9,532 nt of DNA from the NCBI GenBank assembly GCA_003221595.1, contig QHSM01000383.1, forward strand, positions 1-9,532, in the 5' to 3' direction. Each line of letters starts with the position of its first letter. Within the stretch, counting starts at the first letter, position 1. Position numbers and translations under genes: made by a program. Below, in pieces: positions 1 to 7,072 of the stretch. A model generated the notes under the pieces. That model made no database searches, was not told the DNA's origin, and saw only the letters and a list, made by a program, of their open reading frames with translations. The stretch comes from Candidatus Rokuibacteriota bacterium (GTDB lineage: Bacteria; Methylomirabilota; Methylomirabilia; Rokubacteriales; CSP1-6).

Positions 1-561
1 CGGCCAGATGAGCTGCAGCATGTTCTGCCACGGGTTGACCCAGAAGGGCGTGTACACCATGGGCGGAAGCCATTTGAAGATGATGAGCAGACCGAGAATG
101 AACACGATGCCGAGCCAGAACGAGGGCGTGGCGAGGCCGGCGATGGAGAAGATGCGCACGGCATAGTCTACCCAGGTGTCCTGCTTGAGCGCGGCCACCA
201 CGCCCATGGGAATGGCCAGTACGACGGCGATGAGCGTCGCCATCACCGCCAATTGAAAGCTCAGCGCGGCCCGGAGCTTGATCTCCTCGATGATGGGCGC
301 GCCCGTCCACATCGACGTGCCGAAGTCGAGCCGGATGATACCCGTCATCCACGTGACGAACTGCTGCCAGAGGGGCTGGTCGAGGCCGAGCCGCGCCCGC
401 TCCTTGTCGAGGTTGTCCTTCGACGCGAAGGCGCTGTCACCCATGAAGCGCAGCTCCACGATGTCCCCGGGCACGACCCGCATCAGAAAGAAGATGAGGA
501 CCGCGACGCCCAGGAGCGTCGGGATCATCAGGAGGATCCGCTTGACGATGTACTTGATCAC
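1..561 (-). CDS. Peptide/nickel-type ABC transporter permease (DppB/OppB-like), partial
   Basis: Inner-membrane permease subunit of a dipeptide/oligopeptide/nickel-class importer. The 187 visible residues run in frame off the left edge, about 55-60% of the usual 310-340. The N-terminus is typical of DppB: a basic start (IKYIVKR), a first membrane segment at residues 9-27, then a VVPGD motif at 29-33 and the periplasmic segment. Further membrane segments lie at about 98-122 and 137-165, the latter followed by the WLPP motif. The start is GTG at 561, 16 nt after the stop of the upstream binding-protein gene, with a GGGGGA ribosome binding site about 9 nt before it, so it is in the same operon. 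The transmembrane-domain core and the EAA loop that contacts the ATPase would lie beyond the edge. A DppC-like partner is expected further left. The transported solute cannot be read from the sequence. Confidence 0.93.
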   Translation of the reverse strand, partial: MIKYIVKRILLMIPTLLGVAVLIFFLMRVVPGDIVELRFMGDSAFASKDNLDKERARLGLDQPLWQQFVTWMTGIIRLDFGTSMWTGAPIIEEIKLRAALSFQLAVMATLIAVVLAIPMGVVAALKQDTWVDYAVRIFSIAGLATPSFWLGIVFILGLLIIFKWLPPMVYTPFWVNPWQNMLQLIWP

Positions 562-577
562 GCCCGCGCGTCCCCCA

Positions 578-2185
578 TCACTCGGCGAGCCACACCGTGT
601 CGAGCTGCTGGTTCAGGTAGTGACTCGGCGTGACCGTCCAGCCACGAACCTTCGCGTTGTACGGGACGATCCGGTGCCACTGGAGCGTGATGAACGTGTG
701 CGCTTCCTCGTCCAGCAGGCGCCGCTCGAACTCCCGGACGTACCGCTTGCGCTCCTCGGGATCGAGGGTCCGGCTCTGCTTCTGGTAGAGGTCGTCGAGC
801 ATCCGGTCGGTGTAGCGCCCGTAGTTGCTGTGGCTGATGTCCTTCGACTGGAACTTCGCCAGGTCGAGGTCGGGCTCGACCGAGTAGCCGCACTGCGCGT
901 CGCTCGACACCGTGAAGTTGCCGGCGCGCAGCTCGGTGACGTGCTGCGAGGCCTCGATGGTGACCATCGTCGCGTTCAGCCCGACCTGGCGCCACTGGTC
1001 GATGAGCCAGATCCCGACCGGCTCGTAGGGCATGGCCACCCCGCGGTTCATGAAGGTGAAGGCGTAGCCATCGGGGACGCCGGCCTCCCGGAGCAGCCGC
1101 CGGGCCTCCGCTCGCGATTTCTTGATGTCGCGCCAGTACCCGGCGAGCTTCTCCAGCTCGTCCGGCGGCGTCGCGTACGGCGTGCCCGGCACCTGCACGC
1201 CGGCGACCTCTTTCACGACCGCGATCCTCGACAGGGCCTGCGAAGCCTGATATCGATCCAGGGCGAGCGTCAGCGCGCGCCGGACGCGCTTGTCGTCGAA
1301 CGGCTTCTTGTCCTGGTTGATGGCTACCCACGCCGCGCAATCCCAGGGGCTCTCCTGCACCGTGATCTTCTTGCCGAGGGCGTTGACGAGGCTGTCGCGC
1401 TCGGCGGGCGAGAAGCCGCGGAACTGGATGTGCGCCCGCTCCGCGCGGACCGCGGCGACCTGGGAGGCCGAGTCCTTCATGAAGATCGCCCGGTACCCGT
1501 CGAGATAGGGCTTGCCCTTGTCCCAGTAATTCGGATTCTTCTTGCCGACCCAGTGCGAGCCCTTGACGTGCTCGACGAACACGAACGGGCCCGTCCCCAT
1601 CACGTTCTTCTCGTACCAGCGCACGTCCTTGGCCAGGATGTCCGCCCTGTAGATCCAGTTGTACGGCGCGGCGAGCGCCGTCAGGAACGACGTCTGCGGC
1701 CACTTGAGACGGAACACGATCGTGAACGCGTCGGGCGCCTCGATCACCTCGACGTTCGTGTACTGACCCTTGCGCTGCGATCCGACGTTCGGCGGCGGAA
1801 AGACGATCTTGTCGTAGGACGCCTTGACGTCCTTCGACGTCATCTCGCTGCCGTCGTGGAACTTCACGCCGCGCCGGAGCTTGAGCGTGTAGACGCGGCC
1901 GTCGGGCGAGATCGTCCACGACTCCGCCAGGTCGCTGACGATCTTCGTCCCCGTGCGGTCGTTCGGGTCGGTTCTGAGGAGCGTGTTGTAGTGCGGCGCC
2001 AGCGGATGCACCATCCCGAAGGTCCCCTCGCGGTGACCGTCGTAGGACGGCATTTCCGACGGCACGGCGAAGATGAGCTCTCCGCCGTAGCGCGGCTTGT
2101 CCTGGGCGGCGGCCGGCGTCGCGGCGACCGCGAGCGCTAGCAGCGCGCCGATCAGACCGAGGCGGCGGCCTACTCGGCCAGCCAC
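578..2185 (-). CDS. ABC transporter substrate-binding protein, SBP_bac_5 family (second tandem copy)
   Basis: Secreted solute receptor (family 5) for a peptide/nickel-class importer, 535 residues, a normal full length. The start is inferred as GTG at 2185. It gives a good Sec signal peptide (basic MAGRVGRR, a leucine/alanine-rich core, then TPAAAQ), with predicted cleavage near residue 27. No lipobox cysteine is visible, so a free periplasmic protein is likely. The family 5 signature is present: LAESW, then LKLRRGVKFHDGSEMTSKDV. The open frame continues far upstream, but only through the antisense-like shadow of the preceding gene. This GTG lies inside the end of the upstream paralogue, a 16-nt overlap that suggests translational coupling. 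It has a weak ribosome binding site. It is an almost gap-free paralogue of the 2170-3771 gene. By eye roughly three quarters of mature residues are identical. The ligand is unknown. Confidence 0.92.
   Translation of the reverse strand: MAGRVGRRLGLIGALLALAVAATPAAAQDKPRYGGELIFAVPSEMPSYDGHREGTFGMVHPLAPHYNTLLRTDPNDRTGTKIVSDLAESWTISPDGRVYTLKLRRGVKFHDGSEMTSKDVKASYDKIVFPPPNVGSQRKGQYTNVEVIEAPDAFTIVFRLKWPQTSFLTALAAPYNWIYRADILAKDVRWYEKNVMGTGPFVFVEHVKGSHWVGKKNPNYWDKGKPYLDGYRAIFMKDSASQVAAVRAERAHIQFRGFSPAERDSLVNALGKKITVQESPWDCAAWVAINQDKKPFDDKRVRRALTLALDRYQASQALSRIAVVKEVAGVQVPGTPYATPPDELEKLAGYWRDIKKSRAEARRLLREAGVPDGYAFTFMNRGVAMPYEPVGIWLIDQWRQVGLNATMVTIEASQHVTELRAGNFTVSSDAQCGYSVEPDLDLAKFQSKDISHSNYGRYTDRMLDDLYQKQSRTLDPEERKRYVREFERRLLDEEAHTFITLQWHRIVPYNAKVRGWTVTPSHYLNQQLDTVWLAE
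1805..1884 (-). repeat. 80-bp near-identical block shared by the two binding-protein genes
   Basis: This stretch matches 3400-3479 at 79 of 80 bases, with one difference inside a Val codon. It encodes the conserved family signature (KLRRGVKFHDG through KASYDKI). Third-position bases are also identical, unlike most of the alignment of the two genes. It marks a tract of recent sequence exchange or unusually strong constraint. Confidence 0.7.
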
Positions 2186-3771
2186 ACCGCGTCCAGCTGA
2201 TCGTTCAGGTAGTGGCTCGGCGTGATGGTCCAATTTTTCACCTTCGCGCTGTGGGGAATGATGCGGTTCCACTGCAGCGTGTAAAGGTAGTGCGCCTCGT
2301 CGTCGACCAGTCGCTTCTCGAATTCGCGGATGTAGCGCTTGCGCTCTTCCATGTCGCTCGACCGCCCCTGCTTGATGAAGAGCTCGTCGAGCGCCTTGTC
2401 GGTGTAGCGGCTGTAGTTGGCGGGGCTCATGTCCTTGGACTGGAACTTGTAGAGGTCGAGGTCGGGCTCCACGATGTAGCCGCACTGGAAGTCCATGGCC
2501 ACCTCGAAGTTGCCCGGCCGCAGGACCTGCCCGTAGTACGCCGCCGCCTCCACCACTTCCTGCTTCACGTTGAGCCCGACCTGGCGCCACTGATCGATGA
2601 GCCAGACGCCGACCGGCTCGTAGGGCATCGGGATGCCGCGGTTCTTGAACGTGAACGAGAAGCCGTCGGGGACGCCGGCCTCCTTGAGCAGCCGCTTGGA
2701 TTCGGCGCGCGCCTTGACGATGTCGCGGCCGTAGCCGGCCAGCTTCTCGAGCTCGGCGGGCGGCGTCGCGTACGGCGTGCCCGGCACTTGCACGCCCGCG
2801 ACCTCCTTCACGACGGCGATCTTCGACAGCGCCTGCGAGCCCTGGTAGCGATCGAGCGCGAGCGTGAGCGCGCGCCGCACCCGCTTGTCGTCGAACGGCT
2901 TCTTCTCGTGGTTGATGGCCACCAGGAGCGCGCAGTCCCACGGGCTCTCCTGGACGGTGATCTTGGGGCCCAGTGCCGCGACGAGGCTGTCGCGCTCGGC
3001 GGGCGAGAAGCCGCGGAACTGGATGTGCGCGCGCTCCGCCCGCACCGCGGCCACCTGGGCAGCCGAGTCCTTGATGAAGATCGCGCGGTAGCTGTCCAGG
3101 TAGGGCTTGCCCTTGTCCCAGTAGTTCGGGTTCTTCTTGCCGACCCAGTGCGAGCCCTTCTGGTGCTCCACGAACAGGAACGGGCCGGTGCCCATCACGT
3201 TCGTCTCATACCACCGCATGTCCTTGGCCAGGATGTCGGCCTTGTAGATCCAGTTCCACGGTGACGCCACCGAGGCCAGGAACGAGGCCGAAGGCCACTT
3301 CAGGCGGAACACGACGGTGTACGGGTCGGGCGCCTGCACGGCTTCGACCGCCACGTACTGACCCTGGCGGTCGGACGCGACGCCGGCCGTCGGGAAGATG
3401 ATCTTGTCGTAGGACGCCTTGACGTCCTTCGAGGTCATCTCGCTGCCGTCGTGGAACTTCACGCCGCGCCGGAGCTTGAAGGTGTAGGTGCGGCCGTCCT
3501 TCGCCGCCGTCCACGACTCGGCGAGGTCGCCGACGGGCTTGGTGCCCGTCTTGTCGGTGGGGTCGACGCGCAGCAGCGTGTTGTAGTGCGGGGCCATCGG
3601 GTGCATGACCCCGAAGGTCTCCTCGCGGTGAGCGTCGTAGGACGGCGGCTCGGACGGCACCGCGAACAGCAGCTCTCCCCCGTACCGAGGCTTATCTTGC
3701 GCCGCCGCCGGGGCGAGCGCCGCGGCGAAGGTCGCGATCATGGCGATATGGACGCGCAAGGAACGTCGCAT
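2170..3771 (-). CDS. ABC transporter substrate-binding protein, SBP_bac_5 family (first tandem copy)
   Basis: Periplasmic solute-binding protein of 533 residues, paralogous to the gene directly downstream. The ATG at 3771 is chosen because it has a strong GGAGGG ribosome binding site 4 nt upstream and begins a clean Sec signal peptide (MRRSLRVHIA, then an alanine-rich core and APAAAQ, cleavage near residue 24). An upstream in-frame ATG at 3846 would put 25 extra residues in front of the signal peptide and is rejected. Family signatures are LAESW at 83-87 and RRGVKFHDG at 101-109. There is no lipobox. It is the first gene after a 97-bp gap containing a promoter, so it may head its own transcript: binding protein, binding protein, permease. 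The sequence does not say whether the two copies share a ligand. They differ most in a patch near residues 395-425. Confidence 0.94.
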   Translation of the reverse strand: MRRSLRVHIAMIATFAAALAPAAAQDKPRYGGELLFAVPSEPPSYDAHREETFGVMHPMAPHYNTLLRVDPTDKTGTKPVGDLAESWTAAKDGRTYTFKLRRGVKFHDGSEMTSKDVKASYDKIIFPTAGVASDRQGQYVAVEAVQAPDPYTVVFRLKWPSASFLASVASPWNWIYKADILAKDMRWYETNVMGTGPFLFVEHQKGSHWVGKKNPNYWDKGKPYLDSYRAIFIKDSAAQVAAVRAERAHIQFRGFSPAERDSLVAALGPKITVQESPWDCALLVAINHEKKPFDDKRVRRALTLALDRYQGSQALSKIAVVKEVAGVQVPGTPYATPPAELEKLAGYGRDIVKARAESKRLLKEAGVPDGFSFTFKNRGIPMPYEPVGVWLIDQWRQVGLNVKQEVVEAAAYYGQVLRPGNFEVAMDFQCGYIVEPDLDLYKFQSKDMSPANYSRYTDKALDELFIKQGRSSDMEERKRYIREFEKRLVDDEAHYLYTLQWNRIIPHSAKVKNWTITPSHYLNDQLDAVWLAE

Positions 3772-3775
3772 CAGT

Positions 3776-3781
3776 CCCTCC
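3776..3781 (-). promoter_or_regulatory. Strong ribosome binding site of the first binding-protein gene
   Basis: GGAGGG lies 4 nt before the ATG at 3771. It is the best Shine-Dalgarno match in the window and decides the start against the upstream in-frame ATG at 3846. The other importer genes have GTG starts with weaker sites, so this subunit is probably made in excess, as is usual for binding proteins. Confidence 0.8.
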
Positions 3782-3810
3782 AGAGGTTGTCGAGCGCCGC
3801 GGATCCCGTC

Positions 3811-3843
3811 AAAAAAACCTGCATTGGACACGAAAGGTTGCAG
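3811..3843 (-). terminator. Weak terminator-like U-tract between ATPase and binding-protein genes
   Basis: Read on the minus strand, a run of seven T (3811-3817) follows two alternative, overlapping 5-bp inverted repeats: CTGCA/TGCAG (arms 3839-3843 and 3819-3823) and AACCT/AGGTT (arms 3835-3839 and 3816-3820). Either stem is short with a long loop, so intrinsic termination would be inefficient. The position after the ATPase stop codon would suit partial termination of read-through. It may simply be chance. Confidence 0.2.
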
Positions 3844-3844
3844 C

Positions 3845-3872
3845 ATTTAAGCACGTGGCGGCCCCCAGTCAA
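3845..3872 (-). promoter_or_regulatory. Candidate sigma70-type promoter for the binding-protein/permease genes
   Basis: On the minus strand there is a -35 TTGACT (3867-3872, 5 of 6 consensus) and a -10 TTAAAT (3845-3850, 4 of 6), preceded by a TG at the extended -10 position, with a 16-bp spacer. The -35 overlaps the stop codon of the DppF-like gene. Transcription would begin near 3838, giving a leader of about 66 nt before the ATG at 3771. This would let the binding proteins and permease be expressed apart from the ATPases. The call rests on motif matching only. Confidence 0.45.
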
Positions 3873-4777
3873 GCCAGGATGCAGGCGGCCCGGTGACCGG
3901 CGCGGATCTCGCGCAATTCCGGCACCTCCCGCCGGCAGCGGTCGACGGCGATCGGGCAGCGCGGATGGAAGACGCACCCCGGCGGCGGGTTGAGCGGGCT
4001 CGGCACCTCGCCGCCCAGCACCACCCGCTCGCGCTGCGCCTCCAGCACCGGATCCGGAATGGGCACCGCCGACAAGAGGGCCTTCGTATACGGGTGCAGC
4101 GGCACGTCGTAGAGCGACTTGCGGTCGGTGATCTCGACGATCTTGCCGAGATACATGACCGCCACGCGGTCGGAGAGGAGATTGATGATCTGCGCCTGGA
4201 TCGAGACGTCGAGCGCGGAGACGGGCTCGTCGCAGATGATCAAGGCGGGCTCGACCGCCAGCGCGCGGGCGATCCCCACCCGCTGGCGCTGTCCGCCCGA
4301 GAGCTGATGCGGATACCGGTCGGCGTGCTGGGGCAGGAGCCCCACGTGGCTCAGCAGGTCGCGCACCCGCTGGGCGCGACTGCGACGCTCGGTCACGATC
4401 CCGTGCACCGCCAGCGGCTCGGCGATGATCTGCCCCACGGTCATGCGTGGATTGAGCGAGCTGTACGGATCCTGGAAGATCACCTGCATCTTGCGCCGGA
4501 CGGCCCGCAGCTCGTCCTCGCCCAGCCGCGTGAGGTCGCGGCCCTCGAAGATCACCTCGCCGCTCGTCGGGCGCTCGAGCTGGAGAATGCAGCGGCCGGT
4601 GGTGGTCTTGCCGCATCCCGACTCGCCCACGAGCCCGAGCGTCTCGCCCCGCCGCAGCTCGAAGCTCACGCCGTCCACGGCGCGAATCAGACCGGAGCGG
4701 CCGCCGAAGAGCCCGCCCGCGACCCGGAAGTGCTTCACCAGATTCCGGACTTCCAGGAGGGGCGCGGCGGCGTTCAC
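3869..4777 (-). CDS. Peptide-type ABC transporter ATPase (DppF/OppF-like) with an internal deletion of the H-loop region
   Basis: Cytoplasmic ATPase that pairs with the DppD-like protein to power the importer. With the GTG start at 4777 it is 302 residues. Visible motifs: Walker A GESGCGKT 51-58, Q-loop Gln102, signature LSGGQRQR 159-166, Walker B LIICDE 179-184 and D-loop SALD 187-190. The C-terminal extension carries four cysteines (268, 274, 281, 299) of the kind that can hold an iron-sulfur cluster in this family. Anomaly: after QAQIINLL (194-201) the protein jumps straight to SDRVAVMYLG. The neighbouring DppD-like protein has 24 more residues there, including the central strand and switch histidine. 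The rest of the frame is intact. The stop of the upstream ATPase gene and this start share GTGA, so translation is coupled. The protein may be inactive or partly active, or the gap may be an assembly error. Confidence 0.9.
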   Translation of the reverse strand: MNAAAPLLEVRNLVKHFRVAGGLFGGRSGLIRAVDGVSFELRRGETLGLVGESGCGKTTTGRCILQLERPTSGEVIFEGRDLTRLGEDELRAVRRKMQVIFQDPYSSLNPRMTVGQIIAEPLAVHGIVTERRSRAQRVRDLLSHVGLLPQHADRYPHQLSGGQRQRVGIARALAVEPALIICDEPVSALDVSIQAQIINLLSDRVAVMYLGKIVEITDRKSLYDVPLHPYTKALLSAVPIPDPVLEAQRERVVLGGEVPSPLNPPPGCVFHPRCPIAVDRCRREVPELREIRAGHRAACILA

Positions 4778-5784
4778 GTCCCGGCGGCGCTCCGCGCCAG
4801 GGCGCGGTCGAGGTTGGCGGCCTCCCAGCACGCGCTCACGTGGCCGCCATCGCCGAGCGGACGCAGCGGCGGCGTCTCACGGACGCACCGCTCGACGCGG
4901 AACGTGCACCGGGGCGCGAAGGCGCAGCCGGGCGCGAGCCGCGTGAGGTCCGGCGGCTGGCCCTCGATCGGGTCCAGGCGCGCGCGCCGCGGCTCGTCGA
5001 GGCGCGGCACCGAGCGGAGCAGGCCGAGCGTGTAGGGGTGGCGGGGATCGGCGTAGATCTCGCGCGCCGTGCCGCGCTCGATGATCCGCCCGGCGTACAT
5101 GACGTTGACGCGATCGGCATACCGGGCCACGACGCCGAGGTTGTGGGTGATGATCAGCATCGCGACGCCGAAGCGCCGCGACAGATCCTTCATGAGCTCG
5201 AGGATCTGCGCCTGGATCGTCACGTCGAGCGCCGTGGTGGGCTCGTCGGCGAGGATCAAGGACGGGTTGCACGCGAGCGCCATGGCGATCATCATCCGCT
5301 GCCGCATCCCGCCGCTGAACTGGTGCGGATACTGGCCGAGGCGCCGCTCCGGGTCCGGGATGCCGACCATTCCGAGCAGCTCGATCGAGCGGCGTCGCGC
5401 CTCGGGGGGCGACATCTTCAGGTGGATCTCGAGGCCCTCGGTGAGCTGACGCGCGATCGTGAGCACCGGATTGAGCGAGGTCATCGGCTCCTGGAAGACC
5501 ATGGCGATCTCGCGGCCCCGCACGTGGCGCATCTCTTCCTCGGACAGCTGCAGGAGATCCCGTCCCTTGAAGAGGATCGGGCCACCGGCGATCCGGCCGG
5601 CGGGGCCGGCCACGAGCCGCATGATGCTGAGCGCGCTCACGCTCTTGCCGCAGCCCGACTCTCCCACGAGCGCGACGGTCTCGCCCTCGTCGACGTCCCA
5701 CGAGACGTCGTCGACGGCGCGCACCACGCCGCTACGGGTCACGAACTGCGTCTGGAGGTTCCTGACCTCGAGGAGAGTGCCCAC
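4774..5784 (-). CDS. Peptide-type ABC transporter ATPase (DppD/OppD-like)
   Basis: Cytoplasmic ATPase subunit of the dipeptide/oligopeptide/nickel importer class, 336 residues, normal length and complete. Motifs in order: Walker A GESGCGKS 41-48, Q-loop Gln98 within VFQEP, signature FSGGMRQR 156-163, Walker B LILADE 176-181, D-loop TALD 184-187 and switch His214 in IITHN. The C-terminal oligopeptide-transporter extension has cysteines at 287, 293, 300 and 319 (GCAFAPRC through SAC), matching the cysteine set known to bind a 4Fe-4S cluster in some DppD proteins. The GTG at 5784 is the first possible start because a TAA lies in frame 15 nt upstream, and the protein then opens with the expected LLEVRNL. 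There is no clear Shine-Dalgarno. It follows the glycosyltransferase gene by 31 nt and overlaps the DppF-like gene by 4 nt (GTGA). Confidence 0.95.
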   Translation of the reverse strand: MGTLLEVRNLQTQFVTRSGVVRAVDDVSWDVDEGETVALVGESGCGKSVSALSIMRLVAGPAGRIAGGPILFKGRDLLQLSEEEMRHVRGREIAMVFQEPMTSLNPVLTIARQLTEGLEIHLKMSPPEARRRSIELLGMVGIPDPERRLGQYPHQFSGGMRQRMMIAMALACNPSLILADEPTTALDVTIQAQILELMKDLSRRFGVAMLIITHNLGVVARYADRVNVMYAGRIIERGTAREIYADPRHPYTLGLLRSVPRLDEPRRARLDPIEGQPPDLTRLAPGCAFAPRCTFRVERCVRETPPLRPLGDGGHVSACWEAANLDRALARSAAGT

Positions 5785-5787
5785 GGC

Positions 5788-5809
5788 GGCGGCAGTTTAG
5801 CACGCCGCC
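5788..5809 (-). other. GC hairpin in the leader of the DppD-like gene
   Basis: A perfect 6-bp inverted repeat, GGCGGC and GCCGCC with a 10-nt loop, fills the short gap between the glycosyltransferase stop and the GTG at 5784. There is no T-run, so it is not an intrinsic terminator. In RNA it would sit just before a start codon that lacks a Shine-Dalgarno. The loop includes TGCTAAACT, a weak extended -10 look-alike. Function is unproven and GC-rich repeats of this size can arise by chance. Confidence 0.3.
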
Positions 5810-5815
5810 AAGGGC

Positions 5816-7072
5816 CTAATCGTGGCAGCGCCCGGCGTCCAGGTGGGCCGTCGCCCGCGCCTCGAGCGACGCGTATTCCTTGCATACCGCCTCGGCCACG
5901 CACGGCCAGCGGTGCTGGGCTGCCCAGCGCACCCCCTCGCGCCCGAGGCGCCAGCGAAGCTCCGGGTCGCCGACGAGCGTCTCGATACGCTCGGCCAGGG
6001 CCTCGACGTCGCCGTCCGGGACGAGGAACCCGGTGACTCCGTCGCGGACGGTCGTGACCAGCCCCCCGACGCGAGAGGCGATGACCGGGCTCCCACACGC
6101 CATCGCTTCGAGCGCGACCATCCCGAACGATTCGTAGTACGAGGGCAGCACGGTGACGTCGGACGCGGCGTAGTAGAGCGGCAGCACGCCCTGGGGCTGG
6201 GGCCCGAGGAAGCGCACCGAGTCACCAAGCCCCAGCCGCTCGATGCGCTGCCGGAGCGAGGTCTCGTGGCCGCTCGTTCGTTCGTCGGCGTCACCGCCCA
6301 CGACGAGCAGTCGCATGTCCTGACCGCTTTCGGAGAGCCGCGCGACCGCGTCGAGCAGCGTGTCGAGCCCCTTGATCGGCGCGATGCGGCCGACCCACAG
6401 GAGGAGCGGGTGGCCGTCGAGGTCGAGCCGGCGCCGCGCCTCGGCGCGGTCGCCCGGCGTGAACAGGTCGGTGTCGACGCCGCACGGGATCGTGGCGATC
6501 CGCGACGCGTGAGCCGCGTAGTCGCGCAGGAGCTCGGCGCGCTCGACGACGTTCGCGGCCACGATGCGGTCGGCCGCGGAGACGATGCGCGTCTCCTCCT
6601 CGAGCCGGACCGCCGGCTCCAGCTCGGCCGCGCTCCGGGCCACCCGATTCTTGAGCCGGCCCAGGGTGTGGAACATCTGGAGCACCGGCACCGACCAGCG
6701 GGTCTTGAGAGTGAGGGCGGCCACGCCGGAAAGCCAGTAGTGAGCGTGGATCAGGTCGTAGTCGATCGCCTCGGCGATGCGCCACGCCTCGATGCCCTCC
6801 ACGAACTCGTCCAGGTGGTCGTAGACGCGCTCGCGGGCCATCGGCGCCTCGACCCCCGCCGCCAGGTGAATCACCCGCGCCCGCTCGCCGAGCCGCACCA
6901 CGCGGGGAATCGAAGGATCCTGCGAGCGCGTGAACACGTCGACGCTCACCCCCATGCGTCCGAGCTCGCGCGACACCTCGCGGACGTAGACGTTCATCCC
7001 GCCCGTTTCCTTGCCGCCGAGAGCGGCGAGCGGACAGGTATGAACGCTCAGCATCGCGACGTGCAGGTTCAC
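5816..7072 (-). CDS. Glycosyltransferase family 4, MshA/sucrose-synthase-like
   Basis: Retaining GT-B glycosyltransferase of 418 residues that transfers a sugar from a nucleotide-sugar donor. The N-terminal acceptor domain opens with LSVHTCPL (8-15) and GGMNVYV (24-30), very like MshA, the GlcNAc transferase of mycothiol synthesis, and contains HAHYW (109-113). The C-terminal donor domain has VGRIAPIKG (227-235), with Arg229 and Lys234 in the phosphate-binding positions, and the EX7E motif ESFGMVALE (314-322). The GTG start at 7072 shares GTGA with the stop of the acyltransferase gene and has a GAGG site just upstream, so the two are translationally coupled. With acyltransferase and methyltransferase neighbours, an envelope glycan or glycolipid product is more likely than mycothiol, for which no other gene is visible. 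The acceptor and sugar cannot be read. Confidence 0.93.
   Translation of the reverse strand: MNLHVAMLSVHTCPLAALGGKETGGMNVYVREVSRELGRMGVSVDVFTRSQDPSIPRVVRLGERARVIHLAAGVEAPMARERVYDHLDEFVEGIEAWRIAEAIDYDLIHAHYWLSGVAALTLKTRWSVPVLQMFHTLGRLKNRVARSAAELEPAVRLEEETRIVSAADRIVAANVVERAELLRDYAAHASRIATIPCGVDTDLFTPGDRAEARRRLDLDGHPLLLWVGRIAPIKGLDTLLDAVARLSESGQDMRLLVVGGDADERTSGHETSLRQRIERLGLGDSVRFLGPQPQGVLPLYYAASDVTVLPSYYESFGMVALEAMACGSPVIASRVGGLVTTVRDGVTGFLVPDGDVEALAERIETLVGDPELRWRLGREGVRWAAQHRWPCVAEAVCKEYASLEARATAHLDAGRCHD

Noticed and set aside
278..2140. A 620-codon plus-strand open frame opposite the second binding-protein gene
   Set aside because: It is an antisense frame kept open by GC-rich codons. Its protein is valine/arginine/aspartate/leucine-rich without any family motif, while the minus strand encodes a clear SBP_bac_5 protein.
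2186..2941. Upstream extension of the second binding protein to a 787-residue protein
   Set aside because: The extra 252 residues are an off-frame reading of the first binding-protein gene. The signal peptide begins at the GTG at 2185, so a fusion is not supported.
3772..3846. ATG at 3846 as the start of the first binding protein
   Set aside because: It would add 25 residues before a complete signal peptide, starts upstream of the likely transcription start, and lacks the strong ribosome binding site found before the ATG at 3771.
3771..4616. A 281-codon minus-strand frame overlapping the DppF-like gene
   Set aside because: It is a shifted frame of the ATPase gene rich in arginine, alanine and proline, with no motif.
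4778..4831. Earlier start for the DppF-like ATPase at 4831
   Set aside because: The added residues are arginine/proline-rich and lie inside the DppD-like gene. The GTG at 4777 forms a GTGA junction and opens at the usual place before LLEVRNLVKHF.
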